Below, piece by piece: positions 25,504 through 33,937 of a stretch of DNA of 64,000 bases; position 1 is the stretch's first letter; each line of letters opens with the position of its first letter. The notes under the pieces were generated by a model. That model made no database searches and was not told the DNA's origin. It saw only the letters and a program-made list of their open reading frames with translations. The DNA is from Kutzneria buriramensis (GTDB taxonomy: Bacteria > Actinomycetota > Actinomycetes > Mycobacteriales > Pseudonocardiaceae), in contig NZ_CP144375.1 of assembly GCF_043575855.1 (NCBI RefSeq), positions 1,984,001-2,048,000 on the forward strand, written 5' to 3'. Made by a program: the position numbers and the translations under genes.

Positions 25504-25575
25504 ACTTCTGACATGCCTGTCGCGCGTCTGGTTCCGGTGCATCCGGGGGGTGCCGGAACCAGACGTGACAGAAGT
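25504..25575 (-). terminator. Long hairpin downstream of the DUF218-like gene
   Basis: A 13-bp perfect stem, CGTCTGGTTCCGG (25525-25537) with CCGGAACCAGACG (25553-25565), is extended by outer ACTTCTG/CAGAAGT arms (25504-25510, 25569-25575) across an asymmetric internal loop. It lies 40 nt beyond the stop of the minus-strand gene and between converging genes, so it probably terminates transcription. The rest of the 25304-25614 gap holds copy 2 of the 45-bp element and nothing else I can support. Confidence 0.6.
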
Positions 25576-25614
25576 TCATGTTCGTTGGTTGGAGTGCGCT
25601 CCCGACGACATCGC

Positions 25615-26556
25615 TCATCGCGGCGGCCGCCGTGACTCGGCCGCGGTGACAAGCAGCAGGCCTGCCCGCAGAGCGCTGCGAACTTCCTGCAGGTACCAGG
25701 TGGTGGACCAGGTCCTGCCGCGAGCCTCCGGCGGTGTGCCGACCGTTTCGACGCTCAGCTGATGCGGTAGACCCAACACTCGAACGGCATCGAAGTGTTG
25801 GTACAGCGCATACAGGTGCGTTGTCACCACCAGCAGTCGCGTTTTCGGGGGGAACATCAGTGTGCGGGCAGCCTGCTCGTAGGTGTCGGCGGTGTTCGCG
25901 GCCCGCCGCTCGGGCTGGCTGCTGAGGGCAGCGAACACGTGCAGCTCTGGTTTGCCGACCCGCCACGCGTGCAGCTGTGCCAGGCGTGGCGTCGCTGTCC
26001 GATCGCCGTCCACCTGGATCGTCCACGCCCGTTCGGACCGGAACTCCCGCGTGGCCAACTCCAGCAGCAGGTCCACTTCGGTGGTAGCGCTCGTCGCGAA
26101 CCGGGTGGTCGCCGTGAGTTCGTCCGTCCGCAGGTCACGGAACGAGCCGAGCATGCAGACGCCGGCAGTCTCGATGGCGCCCTCCACCAGGAGCCTGACC
26201 AGGTACATGGTTCGCCGGCGGCATCCTGCTGCCAGGCCACCGAGCACGAGCACCCAGTCGTAGCGGCTTTCCTGTGGTGGCGCCGGGTCGCGGAGGCCGA
26301 GCTGCTCGACCGCAGCCATGGCGCGCTCACGGTCGAAGTCGGCGTCGTCCTGGATGTCCAGCCGGCCGGCGCCCCGACGTTGGTCCCACACGGCGGAGAA
26401 CTCGACCAATGCCCGCAGAATCTCCGGCAGTTCTCCCGCCGGCCAGCTGCCGCCGAACTGCTCGACCAAGGCGCGCAGCGCCGGGTTGCCGATGAACTCG
26501 CGCACCCGGCCGATCGGGTCGTCGCCCGGCGCAAACGTGAGCGGCTGGGACGCCAT
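25615..26556 (-). CDS. Uncharacterised protein with DUF218/YdcF-like pattern
   Basis: A 313-residue soluble protein that I do not recognise with certainty. After an alpha-helical N-terminus, it has YDWVLVLGGLAAG at 99-111, TADTYEQAARTL at 222-233 and LLVVTTHLYALYQHFDAVR at 241-259. This order (VLGG strand, T-x-E-N-A-like helix, VT-xx-H-xx-R strand-helix) is the pattern of DUF218/ElyC/YdcF proteins, but the basic loop after VLGG and the lack of membrane helices are unusual. ATG 26556 has GAGAGGA about 9 nt upstream. It lies in the accessory patch; its role is unknown. Confidence 0.7.
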   Translation of the reverse strand: MASQPLTFAPGDDPIGRVREFIGNPALRALVEQFGGSWPAGELPEILRALVEFSAVWDQRRGAGRLDIQDDADFDRERAMAAVEQLGLRDPAPPQESRYDWVLVLGGLAAGCRRRTMYLVRLLVEGAIETAGVCMLGSFRDLRTDELTATTRFATSATTEVDLLLELATREFRSERAWTIQVDGDRTATPRLAQLHAWRVGKPELHVFAALSSQPERRAANTADTYEQAARTLMFPPKTRLLVVTTHLYALYQHFDAVRVLGLPHQLSVETVGTPPEARGRTWSTTWYLQEVRSALRAGLLLVTAAESRRPPR

Positions 26557-26679
26557 AGCCGAGTCCTCTCCTCTCGTCCGACAAGGATGCGGCTTGCCGC
26601 GTGAGCGTGGCGCAGCCGCGCGGCCCGCGCTACGGCCTGACGGGTGTTTCGCGGTCGCCCCGTTGCCGGTCCACTTGTG

Positions 26680-26724
26680 GCCGCCGAGTTTTCCGCCTGG
26701 TTCAAGGTCGTCGACTCGGATCGG
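26680..26724 (-). repeat. Copy 3 of the 45-bp accessory-patch element
   Basis: Read on the minus strand: CCGATCCGAGTCGACGACC then TTGAACCAGGCGGAAAACTC, with one base missing in the first half relative to copies 1 and 2. It lies in the 252-bp divergent gap between the DUF218-like gene and the small + strand gene, about 125 nt upstream of the former on the same strand. Confidence 0.6.
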
Positions 26725-26808
26725 GCACAACAGCATTCTGGTGTCGCTGATTCCGGAGACGATCTCCGGCAGCACAGCGGAAAACGTGTCGATCCGAGGA
26801 GCCGAACC

Positions 26809-27114
26809 GTGTCCACCACCATGCCGGCGCGTGTGAGCATCTCTCGACGTGAGTTGGCGATGCTCCACGCCGTCGCCGCCGGCCGCGCCGAGACCACCGG
26901 CAGCCGCGAACCCGACCTGTTCATCGACGGTCTGGCCTGCTGCGACCAGAGCGCCGCCCGCCACCTCGCGCATGCCGGCCTCGTACGCGCCACCGGCCCC
27001 GCGACGGCGGCACAGCGCGTTCCTGCCGAACTCACCACTCCCGGCCGCGTCCTGATCGCCACCCTGGCGAGCAGCCCGACCGGCAGCCCGCCGCGTGCGA
27101 CGGCGCAGAGGTGA
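26809..27114 (+). CDS. Small protein, possible winged-helix DNA-binding protein
   Basis: A 101-residue protein starting at GTG with AGGAG 7 nt upstream. The core VSISRRELAMLHAVAAGRAE, then a helix ending CDQSAARHLAHAGLVRA, and PAELTTPGRVLIATL has the helix-helix-wing rhythm of small actinobacterial winged-helix proteins. The C-terminus is Pro/Arg-rich and probably disordered. There is no close family that I can name. It converges tightly on pknG (6-bp gap) and diverges from the DUF218-like gene. Confidence 0.6.
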   Translation: MSTTMPARVSISRRELAMLHAVAAGRAETTGSREPDLFIDGLACCDQSAARHLAHAGLVRATGPATAAQRVPAELTTPGRVLIATLASSPTGSPPRATAQR

Positions 27115-27120
27115 CGCTCG

Positions 27121-29262
27121 CTAGCGCACGGTGCGGGGGCGGACGGCGTTGGCGCGATCGACGAGAGCGACCCGTTCCGTCACCGAGCTGGCCAGCCGGG
27201 CCAACGTCCGGTAGCACTCCTCCAGCCCGAACCGCAGCCCGCGCTCGGTGAGCTCCACCCCCAGCACGGTGCTCACGCCGTGGTCGCCGCCGGGCTTGCC
27301 GGCGAGCACCCAGTCGAAGGCGGTGCCCAGCACGTCGGCGGCGAGCTTGGTGCGCTTCTGCACGTCCAGCACGAGCCGGTCCAGCCGGTTGCCCGCCTCG
27401 ACGAGGTCGGCGACGGTGAGCTCGGCCGGCCGCCGGTCGCGGATCCGGACCTTCAGCGCCCCGATCTGCGCGGACAGGTACTGGCTGGAGCTGTCGGGCA
27501 CGGAGTCGAGGATCTCCACGGCCCACGACCGGTGCCCCTGCGCGAGCCGCGTCCGGGCCAGCCCGAAGGCGGCGCTGACGTAGCCGTGGTCGGTCCGCCA
27601 CACCAGCTCGTAGTACCGCGCGGCGGCGCCGTGATCGCCGCACAGTTCGGCGCTGACGGCCAAGGCCAGCTTGGCTGCGGGCTCGCCGGGCAGGATGTCG
27701 TAGACGGCGTCGAAGGCGACCTTGGCTTCCTTCGGCTTGGTCTGCGCGATCGCGACGAGCCCCCGGTACCAGCTGACCCGCCAGTCCCCCGGCACGTCCT
27801 CGGCCGCATCGTCCAACGCGGACGTCGCCGCCGACAGGTCCTCCAGGTCGATCAGCGCCCGGGCCCGCCGCAGCAGCACCTCGGGCGTCACCGTCGGGGC
27901 GTTGTCCAGGCTCTGGATCATCGCCACGGGATCGACACCGGTGACGGTGGCGAGGAAGCCGGCGGACGGGTCGCCGGCGTCGACCTGTGGCACGGGCAGC
28001 CCGACGGCGACCTCGTGCGGCTCGGGGGCCAGCAGCTCGTCACGGGGCCCGAACGGCCGGCGCTCGGTGCTGAACATGCGGGACAGCCGAGGCGGCGGCT
28101 GCTCGCCGCCCAGCGCCACGACCTCACGCAGCACGCCCACCAGCTGCTCGGCCATGTCTTCGGCGGAGTGGAACCGCTGCTCGGGCTGGTCGTGCGTGGC
28201 GCGCAGCAGGAACCGGTGGTAGGACTCGAAGATCTCGAACAGCGGCACCTCGTCCGGCCCCGGCAGCGAGTGCTTGCGCGTGCTGCGGTACTCCGGGAAC
28301 TCGAAGCTCAGCACGGCCATCATCCGGCCGACGGTGTACAGGTCGGACGCGATGGACGGTCCGCGCCGGCCCAGCTCGGGCGCGCTGTAGCCGGCGGTGA
28401 AGAACAGCGGGCTCTCGTAGTCGTCCATCCGCCGCACGGCCCCGAGATCCAGCAGCTTGAGCTGCTCGTCGGTCTGGATCACGTTGTCCGGCTTGAGATC
28501 GCAGTACAGCAGGCCGATGCCGTGCAGATACCCCAGCGCGGGCAGGATCTCCAGCCCGTAGGCGAGCACCTGCGGCAGCGGCATCGGCTCGATCCGGCGG
28601 TCCGGCCGCCGCCGGGCCAGGGCCAGCTCGCGCAGCGAGTTGCCGCCGACGTACTCCATCACGATGTAGCCGATCATCGTGCCGGTCACCGGATCGGGAT
28701 GCTGCACGAAGTTGTAGATCCGCACGATGTTCGGGTGCTCGACCTCGGCCAGGAACCGGCGCTCGGCCACCGCGGCGGCCATCGCGGCCGGGTCGCCGGT
28801 GTCGATCAGGCCCTTGAGCACCACCCAGCGGTCGTTCACGTTGTGGTCGCGGGCCAGGTAGATCCAGCCGAGGCCGCCGTACGCGAGGCAGCCCAGCACC
28901 TCGTACTGGCCGCCGAGCACCTCGCCCGGCCGCAGTTTGGGCACGAACGAGAACGGCGTCCCGCAGCGCGGGCACACCCCCTCGGTCAGGCCGGGCACGC
29001 CGTCGTCGCCGCGCCCGACGCGGGACCCGCAGTGCGAGCAGAACCGCTTGTTCTCCGCCACCACCGGGTCGTCCAGCACCGCGGTCGCCGGGTCCCGGTA
29101 CGGCACCCGCGGCACCTCCACCAGCCCGGCGCCCAGGCCGCCGCGGCCGATGGACGGCCCGGTGAAGGGTCTGGAGCCCTGGCTGGACGGCCGCCACACC
29201 TCGTCGGTGTGCCCGGTCGGCGCCAGCCCGGCGGCGGTGGGATCCCACTGTTCGGTCGGCAT
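27121..29262 (-). CDS. pknG: Serine/threonine protein kinase PknG
   Basis: A 713-residue soluble kinase with the full PknG architecture: an N-terminal tail, a rubredoxin-like metal site (Cys75, Cys78, Cys97, Cys100 in two CxxCG knuckles), a kinase domain from about 118 with GLGWIYLARD, VLKGL, CDLKPDNV and DLGAVRR, and a C-terminal TPR region from about 430. It phosphorylates GarA/OdhI to control 2-oxoglutarate dehydrogenase and glutamate metabolism in related genera. It lies 3 bp after glnH in an operon with glnX, which together relay amino-acid availability to the kinase. Confidence 0.95.
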   Translation of the reverse strand: MPTEQWDPTAAGLAPTGHTDEVWRPSSQGSRPFTGPSIGRGGLGAGLVEVPRVPYRDPATAVLDDPVVAENKRFCSHCGSRVGRGDDGVPGLTEGVCPRCGTPFSFVPKLRPGEVLGGQYEVLGCLAYGGLGWIYLARDHNVNDRWVVLKGLIDTGDPAAMAAAVAERRFLAEVEHPNIVRIYNFVQHPDPVTGTMIGYIVMEYVGGNSLRELALARRRPDRRIEPMPLPQVLAYGLEILPALGYLHGIGLLYCDLKPDNVIQTDEQLKLLDLGAVRRMDDYESPLFFTAGYSAPELGRRGPSIASDLYTVGRMMAVLSFEFPEYRSTRKHSLPGPDEVPLFEIFESYHRFLLRATHDQPEQRFHSAEDMAEQLVGVLREVVALGGEQPPPRLSRMFSTERRPFGPRDELLAPEPHEVAVGLPVPQVDAGDPSAGFLATVTGVDPVAMIQSLDNAPTVTPEVLLRRARALIDLEDLSAATSALDDAAEDVPGDWRVSWYRGLVAIAQTKPKEAKVAFDAVYDILPGEPAAKLALAVSAELCGDHGAAARYYELVWRTDHGYVSAAFGLARTRLAQGHRSWAVEILDSVPDSSSQYLSAQIGALKVRIRDRRPAELTVADLVEAGNRLDRLVLDVQKRTKLAADVLGTAFDWVLAGKPGGDHGVSTVLGVELTERGLRFGLEECYRTLARLASSVTERVALVDRANAVRPRTVR

Positions 29263-29265
29263 GGC

Positions 29266-30237
29266 TCAGTCCTGATAACGCGCGGTCGGCGGCTGGGGCA
29301 CCGGGCCGAGCCGGTCGCCCAGCCAGTGCTTGTAGTCGGCGGTCCAGGTGCCGTCGGCGCGGATCTTCTCCAGCACGGCGTTGATGAACCGGACGAAGTC
29401 GGTGTCGGTCCTGGGCACCGCCAGCCCGTACGGCTCGGCGGCGAAGGTCGGCCCCACCACCTTGGTGTACGGGTCCTGGGCGGCCAGCCCGGCCAGGATG
29501 GTGTCGTCGGTGGACGTGGCGTCGACCTGCCCCTGCTGCATCAGCACCAGGCAGTCGGTCCAGTTGTCCACGGACACCAGCTGTGGATGCGAGGACACCT
29601 CGGCCAGCGCCTCCAGCGAGGTGGATCCCTTGGTGGCGCACACCTTCTTGCCGGCCAGGCCGCCGATGTCGGCGACGGTGGAGTTGCTGTCGACCAGCAC
29701 CCGCTGCCCGGCCGAGAAGTACACGGTGGAGAAGGCGACCTGCTGGGCCCGCGCGCAGTCGATGGTGAAGGTGCGGGCCACGATGTCGACCTGCCCCTGT
29801 TGCAGCGCCGGGATCCGGTCGGCGGAGGTGATCGCCTTGAACTGGATCCGGTTCGGGTCGCCGAACAGCGCCTCCGACACGGCGTGCAGCATGTCGATGT
29901 CGAAGCCCTCGACCTGGCCGCTGACCGGGTCGCGGAAGCCCATCGGGTAGGTGTTCTGGTCGACGCCGGCGATCAGCCGGCCGCGCTGGACGATCCGGTC
30001 CATGGTGGAGTTCGTCGGCATCTGGCCGGGCGGCGGCAGCGGGCCGCTCGGGCGCAGGCTGGCCGTGGCGTCGCAGGAGGTGTCCGGCGCGCTGCTGGTC
30101 GTCGGCGCGGGCGAGCCGGCGACGCCGGGCGGCTGCGGCATGGCCGCCGAGGGCGAGCTGTCCCGCGGCACGGCCAGGCCTGATCCACACCCCGCCAGCG
30201 CCAACGCCAGCGCGGTGACCAGGACCGCCGCCTTCAC
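29266..30237 (-). CDS. glnH: GlnH-type amino-acid-binding lipoprotein
   Basis: A 323-residue periplasmic-binding protein with a signal peptide ending in the lipobox LAGC (Cys17), a Pro/Ser-rich linker and an SBP_bac_3 domain (RLIAGVDQNTYPMGF, then GFDIDMLHAV, KVCATKGST and YGLAVPRTD). In mycobacteria and corynebacteria GlnH binds aspartate/glutamate outside the cell and signals through GlnX to PknG rather than serving an ABC importer. No transporter subunits are encoded here, in agreement. It overlaps glnX by 4 bp. Confidence 0.92.
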   Translation of the reverse strand: MKAAVLVTALALALAGCGSGLAVPRDSSPSAAMPQPPGVAGSPAPTTSSAPDTSCDATASLRPSGPLPPPGQMPTNSTMDRIVQRGRLIAGVDQNTYPMGFRDPVSGQVEGFDIDMLHAVSEALFGDPNRIQFKAITSADRIPALQQGQVDIVARTFTIDCARAQQVAFSTVYFSAGQRVLVDSNSTVADIGGLAGKKVCATKGSTSLEALAEVSSHPQLVSVDNWTDCLVLMQQGQVDATSTDDTILAGLAAQDPYTKVVGPTFAAEPYGLAVPRTDTDFVRFINAVLEKIRADGTWTADYKHWLGDRLGPVPQPPTARYQD

Positions 30238-31559
30238 CAGTACTCCCTCAACCGTTCCCAGATCCCGAGACCCGAGGCTACGCCGATCACGACCGCGAGG
30301 ACGATCAAGCCGGGCCGCAGCAGCGTCAGCGACGCGTCGGCCGCCGAGGCCTCCTGGTTGAACGCGGCGCGGGCGCTGTCCAATGCGGACACCAGGTTCT
30401 TGTCCAGGTCGGCGAACAGGGTGCCGCTGCTGCTGGCGCTCGTGCCGATGCTGTCCTGCACGGCCTGGCCGTACTGACCGGCGTTGTCGGCGTCACGGAT
30501 GCGGCGGTGCACGGTCAGCCACGCCTGCTGCGCCTGGATCGCGTTGTCCAGCATCGACCGCACGGCCGGGTCCTTGGTCATCGCCCGCGCCTGCCCGAGC
30601 AGGCCCTCGTTTCCGTCGCGGCCGCCGAGCCGGTTGGCCGCCGTCAGATAGTCGGTCTGGTAGCTCTGGCCGTTGCCGCGCACGACCAGCGTCAGCGTCT
30701 CGTCCGCCCGCGCCTGCACGGCCGCGAACCGGGCCTGCACCAGCACCGCGACCTGGTCGGAACCGTCCCGTTCGGCGCTGTCCAGGTGCAGCGTCACCGC
30801 GGTCATCGCGGCCGACGTCCACAGCAGTGCGACCGCCGCCGCCACGCTGGCCACCAGCAGGCCGGTGTTGATCAGGCGATTGGTCGTGCGCAGCAGGTGC
30901 CACTGCACGGCGAACAGCAGCCCGAAGGTGATCAGCAGCAGCACCACTTCCCCGATCGGGAAGGTCGTCGCCGTGTCCTGCTCCGCGGTGAGCCGGGCGT
31001 TCTCCGCCTTGTACAGCTGCTCGGCGGCCGGCAGCAGTGTGGACCGCATCAGGCCGGACGCCTCGCGCAGATAGGCCGCGCCGACCGGGAAACCCTGCCG
31101 GTTGTTGGCGCGGGCGGTCTCCACCAGTCCGGTGTAGATCGGCAGCTGGCTGGACAAGGTCTCCAGCGGATTGCCGGCGGTCTGGGTGCCGGCCTCCAGC
31201 GTCAGCGCGGAGGTCGCCTGCGCGATGTCGGCCAGGTACTGCTGCCGGGTCGCCGCCGGCTCGATGCCGCCGGCCAGAAAGGCGCTCGACGCCGTGGCGT
31301 CCGCGTCCTGGAGCGCGCGGTAGATGTCCTGGGCCGCCACGCTCAGCGGCTCCGCGCTGGTGGCCAGGTCGCGGACCTCGTCGCTCTTGCCCTGCACGCC
31401 GGTCGAGGTGACCAGGCCGACCACGATGGACAGCAACACCAGCCCGGCGGCGATGCCGGTCAGCCGACCGGGCGTGGACCGTCCGAACTTGCGCGCGAAG
31501 CGCCAGAGCCGCACGGGCGCGCGGGGCACCGCGGCCGCTCGGGTGATCACACCGGCCAT
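30234..31559 (-). CDS. glnX: GlnX-type four-helix membrane signalling protein
   Basis: A 441-residue membrane protein. Hydrophobic helices lie near 33-55, 203-222, 232-257 and 411-432, and the segments between them are helical, Ala/Gln-rich extracytoplasmic domains. This topology and its place at the head of glnX-glnH-pknG match the transmembrane relay between GlnH and PknG. The stop overlaps the glnH start (4 bp). No enzymatic motif is visible. The 171-bp divergent gap to phzF holds its promoter, which I could not resolve. Confidence 0.9.
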   Translation of the reverse strand: MAGVITRAAAVPRAPVRLWRFARKFGRSTPGRLTGIAAGLVLLSIVVGLVTSTGVQGKSDEVRDLATSAEPLSVAAQDIYRALQDADATASSAFLAGGIEPAATRQQYLADIAQATSALTLEAGTQTAGNPLETLSSQLPIYTGLVETARANNRQGFPVGAAYLREASGLMRSTLLPAAEQLYKAENARLTAEQDTATTFPIGEVVLLLITFGLLFAVQWHLLRTTNRLINTGLLVASVAAAVALLWTSAAMTAVTLHLDSAERDGSDQVAVLVQARFAAVQARADETLTLVVRGNGQSYQTDYLTAANRLGGRDGNEGLLGQARAMTKDPAVRSMLDNAIQAQQAWLTVHRRIRDADNAGQYGQAVQDSIGTSASSSGTLFADLDKNLVSALDSARAAFNQEASAADASLTLLRPGLIVLAVVIGVASGLGIWERLREYW

Positions 31560-31713
31560 CGGCGATCACCCCTTCCCGCTCCGCATGTTGACTATCGATC
31601 GTGTGGTCCGCTCGCGCTACCCGAATCGCTGGACGGGCCCCACATGTCTGCCCCTCGATGTGGTCCGGCTCACCTGGTTGGCGCAGGGCCCTGCCCCATT
31701 AACGAACCCGATT

Positions 31714-31725
31714 GGTCTAGATACG
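31714..31725 (+). promoter_or_regulatory. Half-conserved DasR-like site before the PhzF gene
   Basis: TGGTCTAGATAC has the first nine bases of the DasR consensus TGGTCTAGACCA but diverges in the last three. It lies 5-15 nt before the two possible PhzF starts (31731, 31740) and overlaps a TAGATA -10-like hexamer. Three kilobases away nagB has a fuller site. This may be coincidence. Confidence 0.3.
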
Positions 31726-31739
31726 GGACAATGGCCGGC

Positions 31740-32579
31740 ATGACCACTGACGTGCTGCGCTACGCGGCGTTCACGACCACGCCCGCCGGCGGCAACCCCG
31801 CCGGCGTGGTGCTGGACGCCACCGGCCTGGACGACGCCGACCAGCAGAAGATCGCCGCCGAGGTCGGGTACTCGGAGACGGCCTTCGTCACCGGGACGGA
31901 CGACGGGTACCGGGTGCGCTACTTCAGCCCGCTCGCCGAGGTGGCGTTCTGCGGGCACGCCACCATCGCCACCGCGGTGGCGCTGGCGGGTCGGGACGGT
32001 CACGGACAGTTGCTCTTCCACACGCAGGCCGGTGAGATCCCCGTCACCACCACGATCGGTGACGACGGCGTCACGCGGGCGAGCCTCACGAGCGTGCCGA
32101 CCTCGTCCCGGGAGGCCACCCCGGAGGAGATCGCCGAGACGCTGGTCGCGCTGCGCTGGTCCACGGCCGACCTCGACAGCCAGCACGTGCCGCACGTCGC
32201 CTTCGCCGGCAACCACCACCTGGTGCTGGTGCCGTCCACCCGGGCGCGGCTGGCGTCGCTGAACTACGACTTCGACGGCCTCACCACGCTGATGACCCGG
32301 TTCGGCTGGACCACCGTGCAGCTCATCTGGCCGGAGAGCGACACCGTCTGGCACTCGCGCAACCCGTTCCCGGTCGGCGGCGTGATCGAGGACCCCGCCA
32401 CCGGCGCGGCGGCCGCGGCCTTCGGCGGCTACCTGCTGGCCACCGAGCGCGTCACCGAGCCCGTGCGGCTGACCATCCACCAGGGCGAGGACATGGGCCG
32501 CCCCAGCACGCTGACCGTCGACCTCGACCCGGCCGACCCGCGGGTCACCGTCAGCGGGGCGGCGACGCCGATCGTCTAG
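31740..32579 (+). CDS. PhzF-family isomerase/epimerase-like protein
   Basis: A 279-residue PhzF-fold protein. The catalytic Glu is in GYSETAFV, FCGHAT is the conserved GHxT motif, and GVIEDPATGAAAAAFG is the second-half D/N-PxTG signature. PhzF proteins isomerise dihydro-hydroxyanthranilate in phenazine synthesis, but most genomic relatives act on unknown substrates and no phenazine genes are present here. Either ATG 31731 or 31740 could be used; neither has a good Shine-Dalgarno. The last 4 bp overlap the converging acetyltransferase pseudogene. Confidence 0.88.
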   Translation: MTTDVLRYAAFTTTPAGGNPAGVVLDATGLDDADQQKIAAEVGYSETAFVTGTDDGYRVRYFSPLAEVAFCGHATIATAVALAGRDGHGQLLFHTQAGEIPVTTTIGDDGVTRASLTSVPTSSREATPEEIAETLVALRWSTADLDSQHVPHVAFAGNHHLVLVPSTRARLASLNYDFDGLTTLMTRFGWTTVQLIWPESDTVWHSRNPFPVGGVIEDPATGAAAAAFGGYLLATERVTEPVRLTIHQGEDMGRPSTLTVDLDPADPRVTVSGAATPIV

Positions 32580-33254
32580 AGGGGCTCGCGGTAGCGGACG
32601 AACTCGTTGCGCCGCCGGAATCCCACGCTCTCGTACAGGTCGTAGGACCGATGCGGATTGGCCGTCCCGGTGTACAGCCGGGCGGTCACCGCGCCGTGCT
32701 CGCGCAGGCAGCGCAGGCCGTCCAGCAGCACCGCTCGGCCGAGCCCGCGACGCCGGTATTCAGTTCGCACACTCAGTTCCTGAATCTCACCCACCTTTCC
32801 TTTCACCGCGCACAAGGCAACGCCGACCAGCTGCGCGCCCTCCCAGACGCCCCGCCAACACGTCGGATCCACTCCGGGATGAAGTCGGCGTCGGCGTAGG
32901 AGTCGACGACCGTCTTCCAGGCGGCGTGGTTGTCGCTCGGGCCGATTGGTCAGAACCGAAACGTCCTGTCGTCCGACAGCTGCCCGAGGTCGGCCAGTTC
33001 CAACTCCACCAGGCTGAACACCCGGTGGTAGCCGACATCCAGCAGCAACGCCGTCGCCTCCACTTCGGAGGCGCCGCGCTCGCGCCGAGCACCGCGGTTC
33101 CCTGCTGTGCCACCAGTTCCCGGATGCGGCCCTCGGCCCGCACGAGCAGGCCCGAGCCGACGCCCCGCCCTCGGTAATCGGGCCGCAGGAATCCACGGTG
33201 CAGGTACAGGCACGTGCCGTCCCGCTGGACAGACGCCAACCGCGCTGCCGCCAT
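32576..33254 (-). pseudogene. Decayed tandem GNAT acetyltransferase gene
   Basis: The coding signal uses all three minus frames. Segment 1 from ATG 33254 carries the first GNAT domain (FLRPDYRGRGVGSGLLVRA, then AVLGASA). Near 33070 it shifts to a second frame (EVEATALLLDVGYHRVFSLV). That frame meets a TGA at about 32955 (FRF-stop-PIG, where Trp TGG would be natural) and continues as DNHAAWKTVVDSYADADF. Near 32855 it shifts again to the second GNAT domain (LSVRTEYRRRGLGRAVLL) and the true stop at 32576. Two frameshifts and a nonsense codon make a functional protein very unlikely. Confidence 0.85.
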
Positions 33255-33311
33255 CGCGTCGTGGTCATCGCCGCACCGACAGGGCCGGAACGCGTATCCC
33301 CCCGGTCGCGT

Positions 33312-33746
33312 CTATTCGCCTAACACCTTCGACAGGAAGATCCGGCTCACGCCGTCGCCGCTGGGCACCTCGCCGAAGACCTGCCAGCCGTGCTTCACGT
33401 AGAAGCCGGGCGCCTGGAAGTTGATCGTGTACACCACGCCCGCCGTGCAGCCCCGCCGCACCGCCTCGGCCTCGCCCGCGCGCATGAGCCGGCTGCCCAG
33501 GCCCGAGCCGCGGTGCTCGGGCGGGAGGTGAAGGAGGTCGACGAACCACAAACCGAGGGATGTTCGCCCCGTGAGTCCGCCGACCACGTCGCCGGTGCCC
33601 GGGTCGCGGGCCAGCACCGCCAACGTTCTCCGGTCGGTCGCACCGGTCTTGGCCAGGTTGAACTCGTCCAACCCGGACGCGATAGCCGCCACGTGCGCCG
33701 GATCCGGCTCGTCCGTGACGACGATGTCGAGAGTCGTCTCTGCCAT
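33312..33746 (-). CDS. GNAT family N-acetyltransferase
   Basis: A 144-residue single-domain acetyltransferase. The acetyl-CoA loop reads HRGSGLGSRLM, with the preceding strand LWFVDLLHLPPE and the closing INFQAPGFYVKHGWQVFGE. The substrate is unknown. ATG 33746 is preferred for its position relative to the first strand; ATG 33782 is in frame and would add 12 residues. It lies beside a decayed tandem acetyltransferase, with which it shares no obvious operon. The 191-bp stretch between its start and nagB shows nothing else. Confidence 0.85.
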   Translation of the reverse strand: MAETTLDIVVTDEPDPAHVAAIASGLDEFNLAKTGATDRRTLAVLARDPGTGDVVGGLTGRTSLGLWFVDLLHLPPEHRGSGLGSRLMRAGEAEAVRRGCTAGVVYTINFQAPGFYVKHGWQVFGEVPSGDGVSRIFLSKVLGE

Positions 33747-33937
33747 GTCCTCGAACGTAGCGAGGAGGTCTGACAGTTTCATGGCGCCGCCTTCGGCGTC
33801 GCGGCTCGGCCCCTCGGTGGCCGACGCCTCGCCCTTGCCGGATTTCGATCAGCCGCATCGGGCTCGGTGGTGGGTGCGGTGGGTGGCGGCCGATCGAAGT
33901 CCAGCAACCGTGCGAAGCGCCGGCGGGGCCTCACCGT

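Noticed and set aside
31740..32579. PhzF gene as evidence of a phenazine cluster
   Set aside because: No other phenazine gene is nearby, and PhzF-fold proteins are common orphans.
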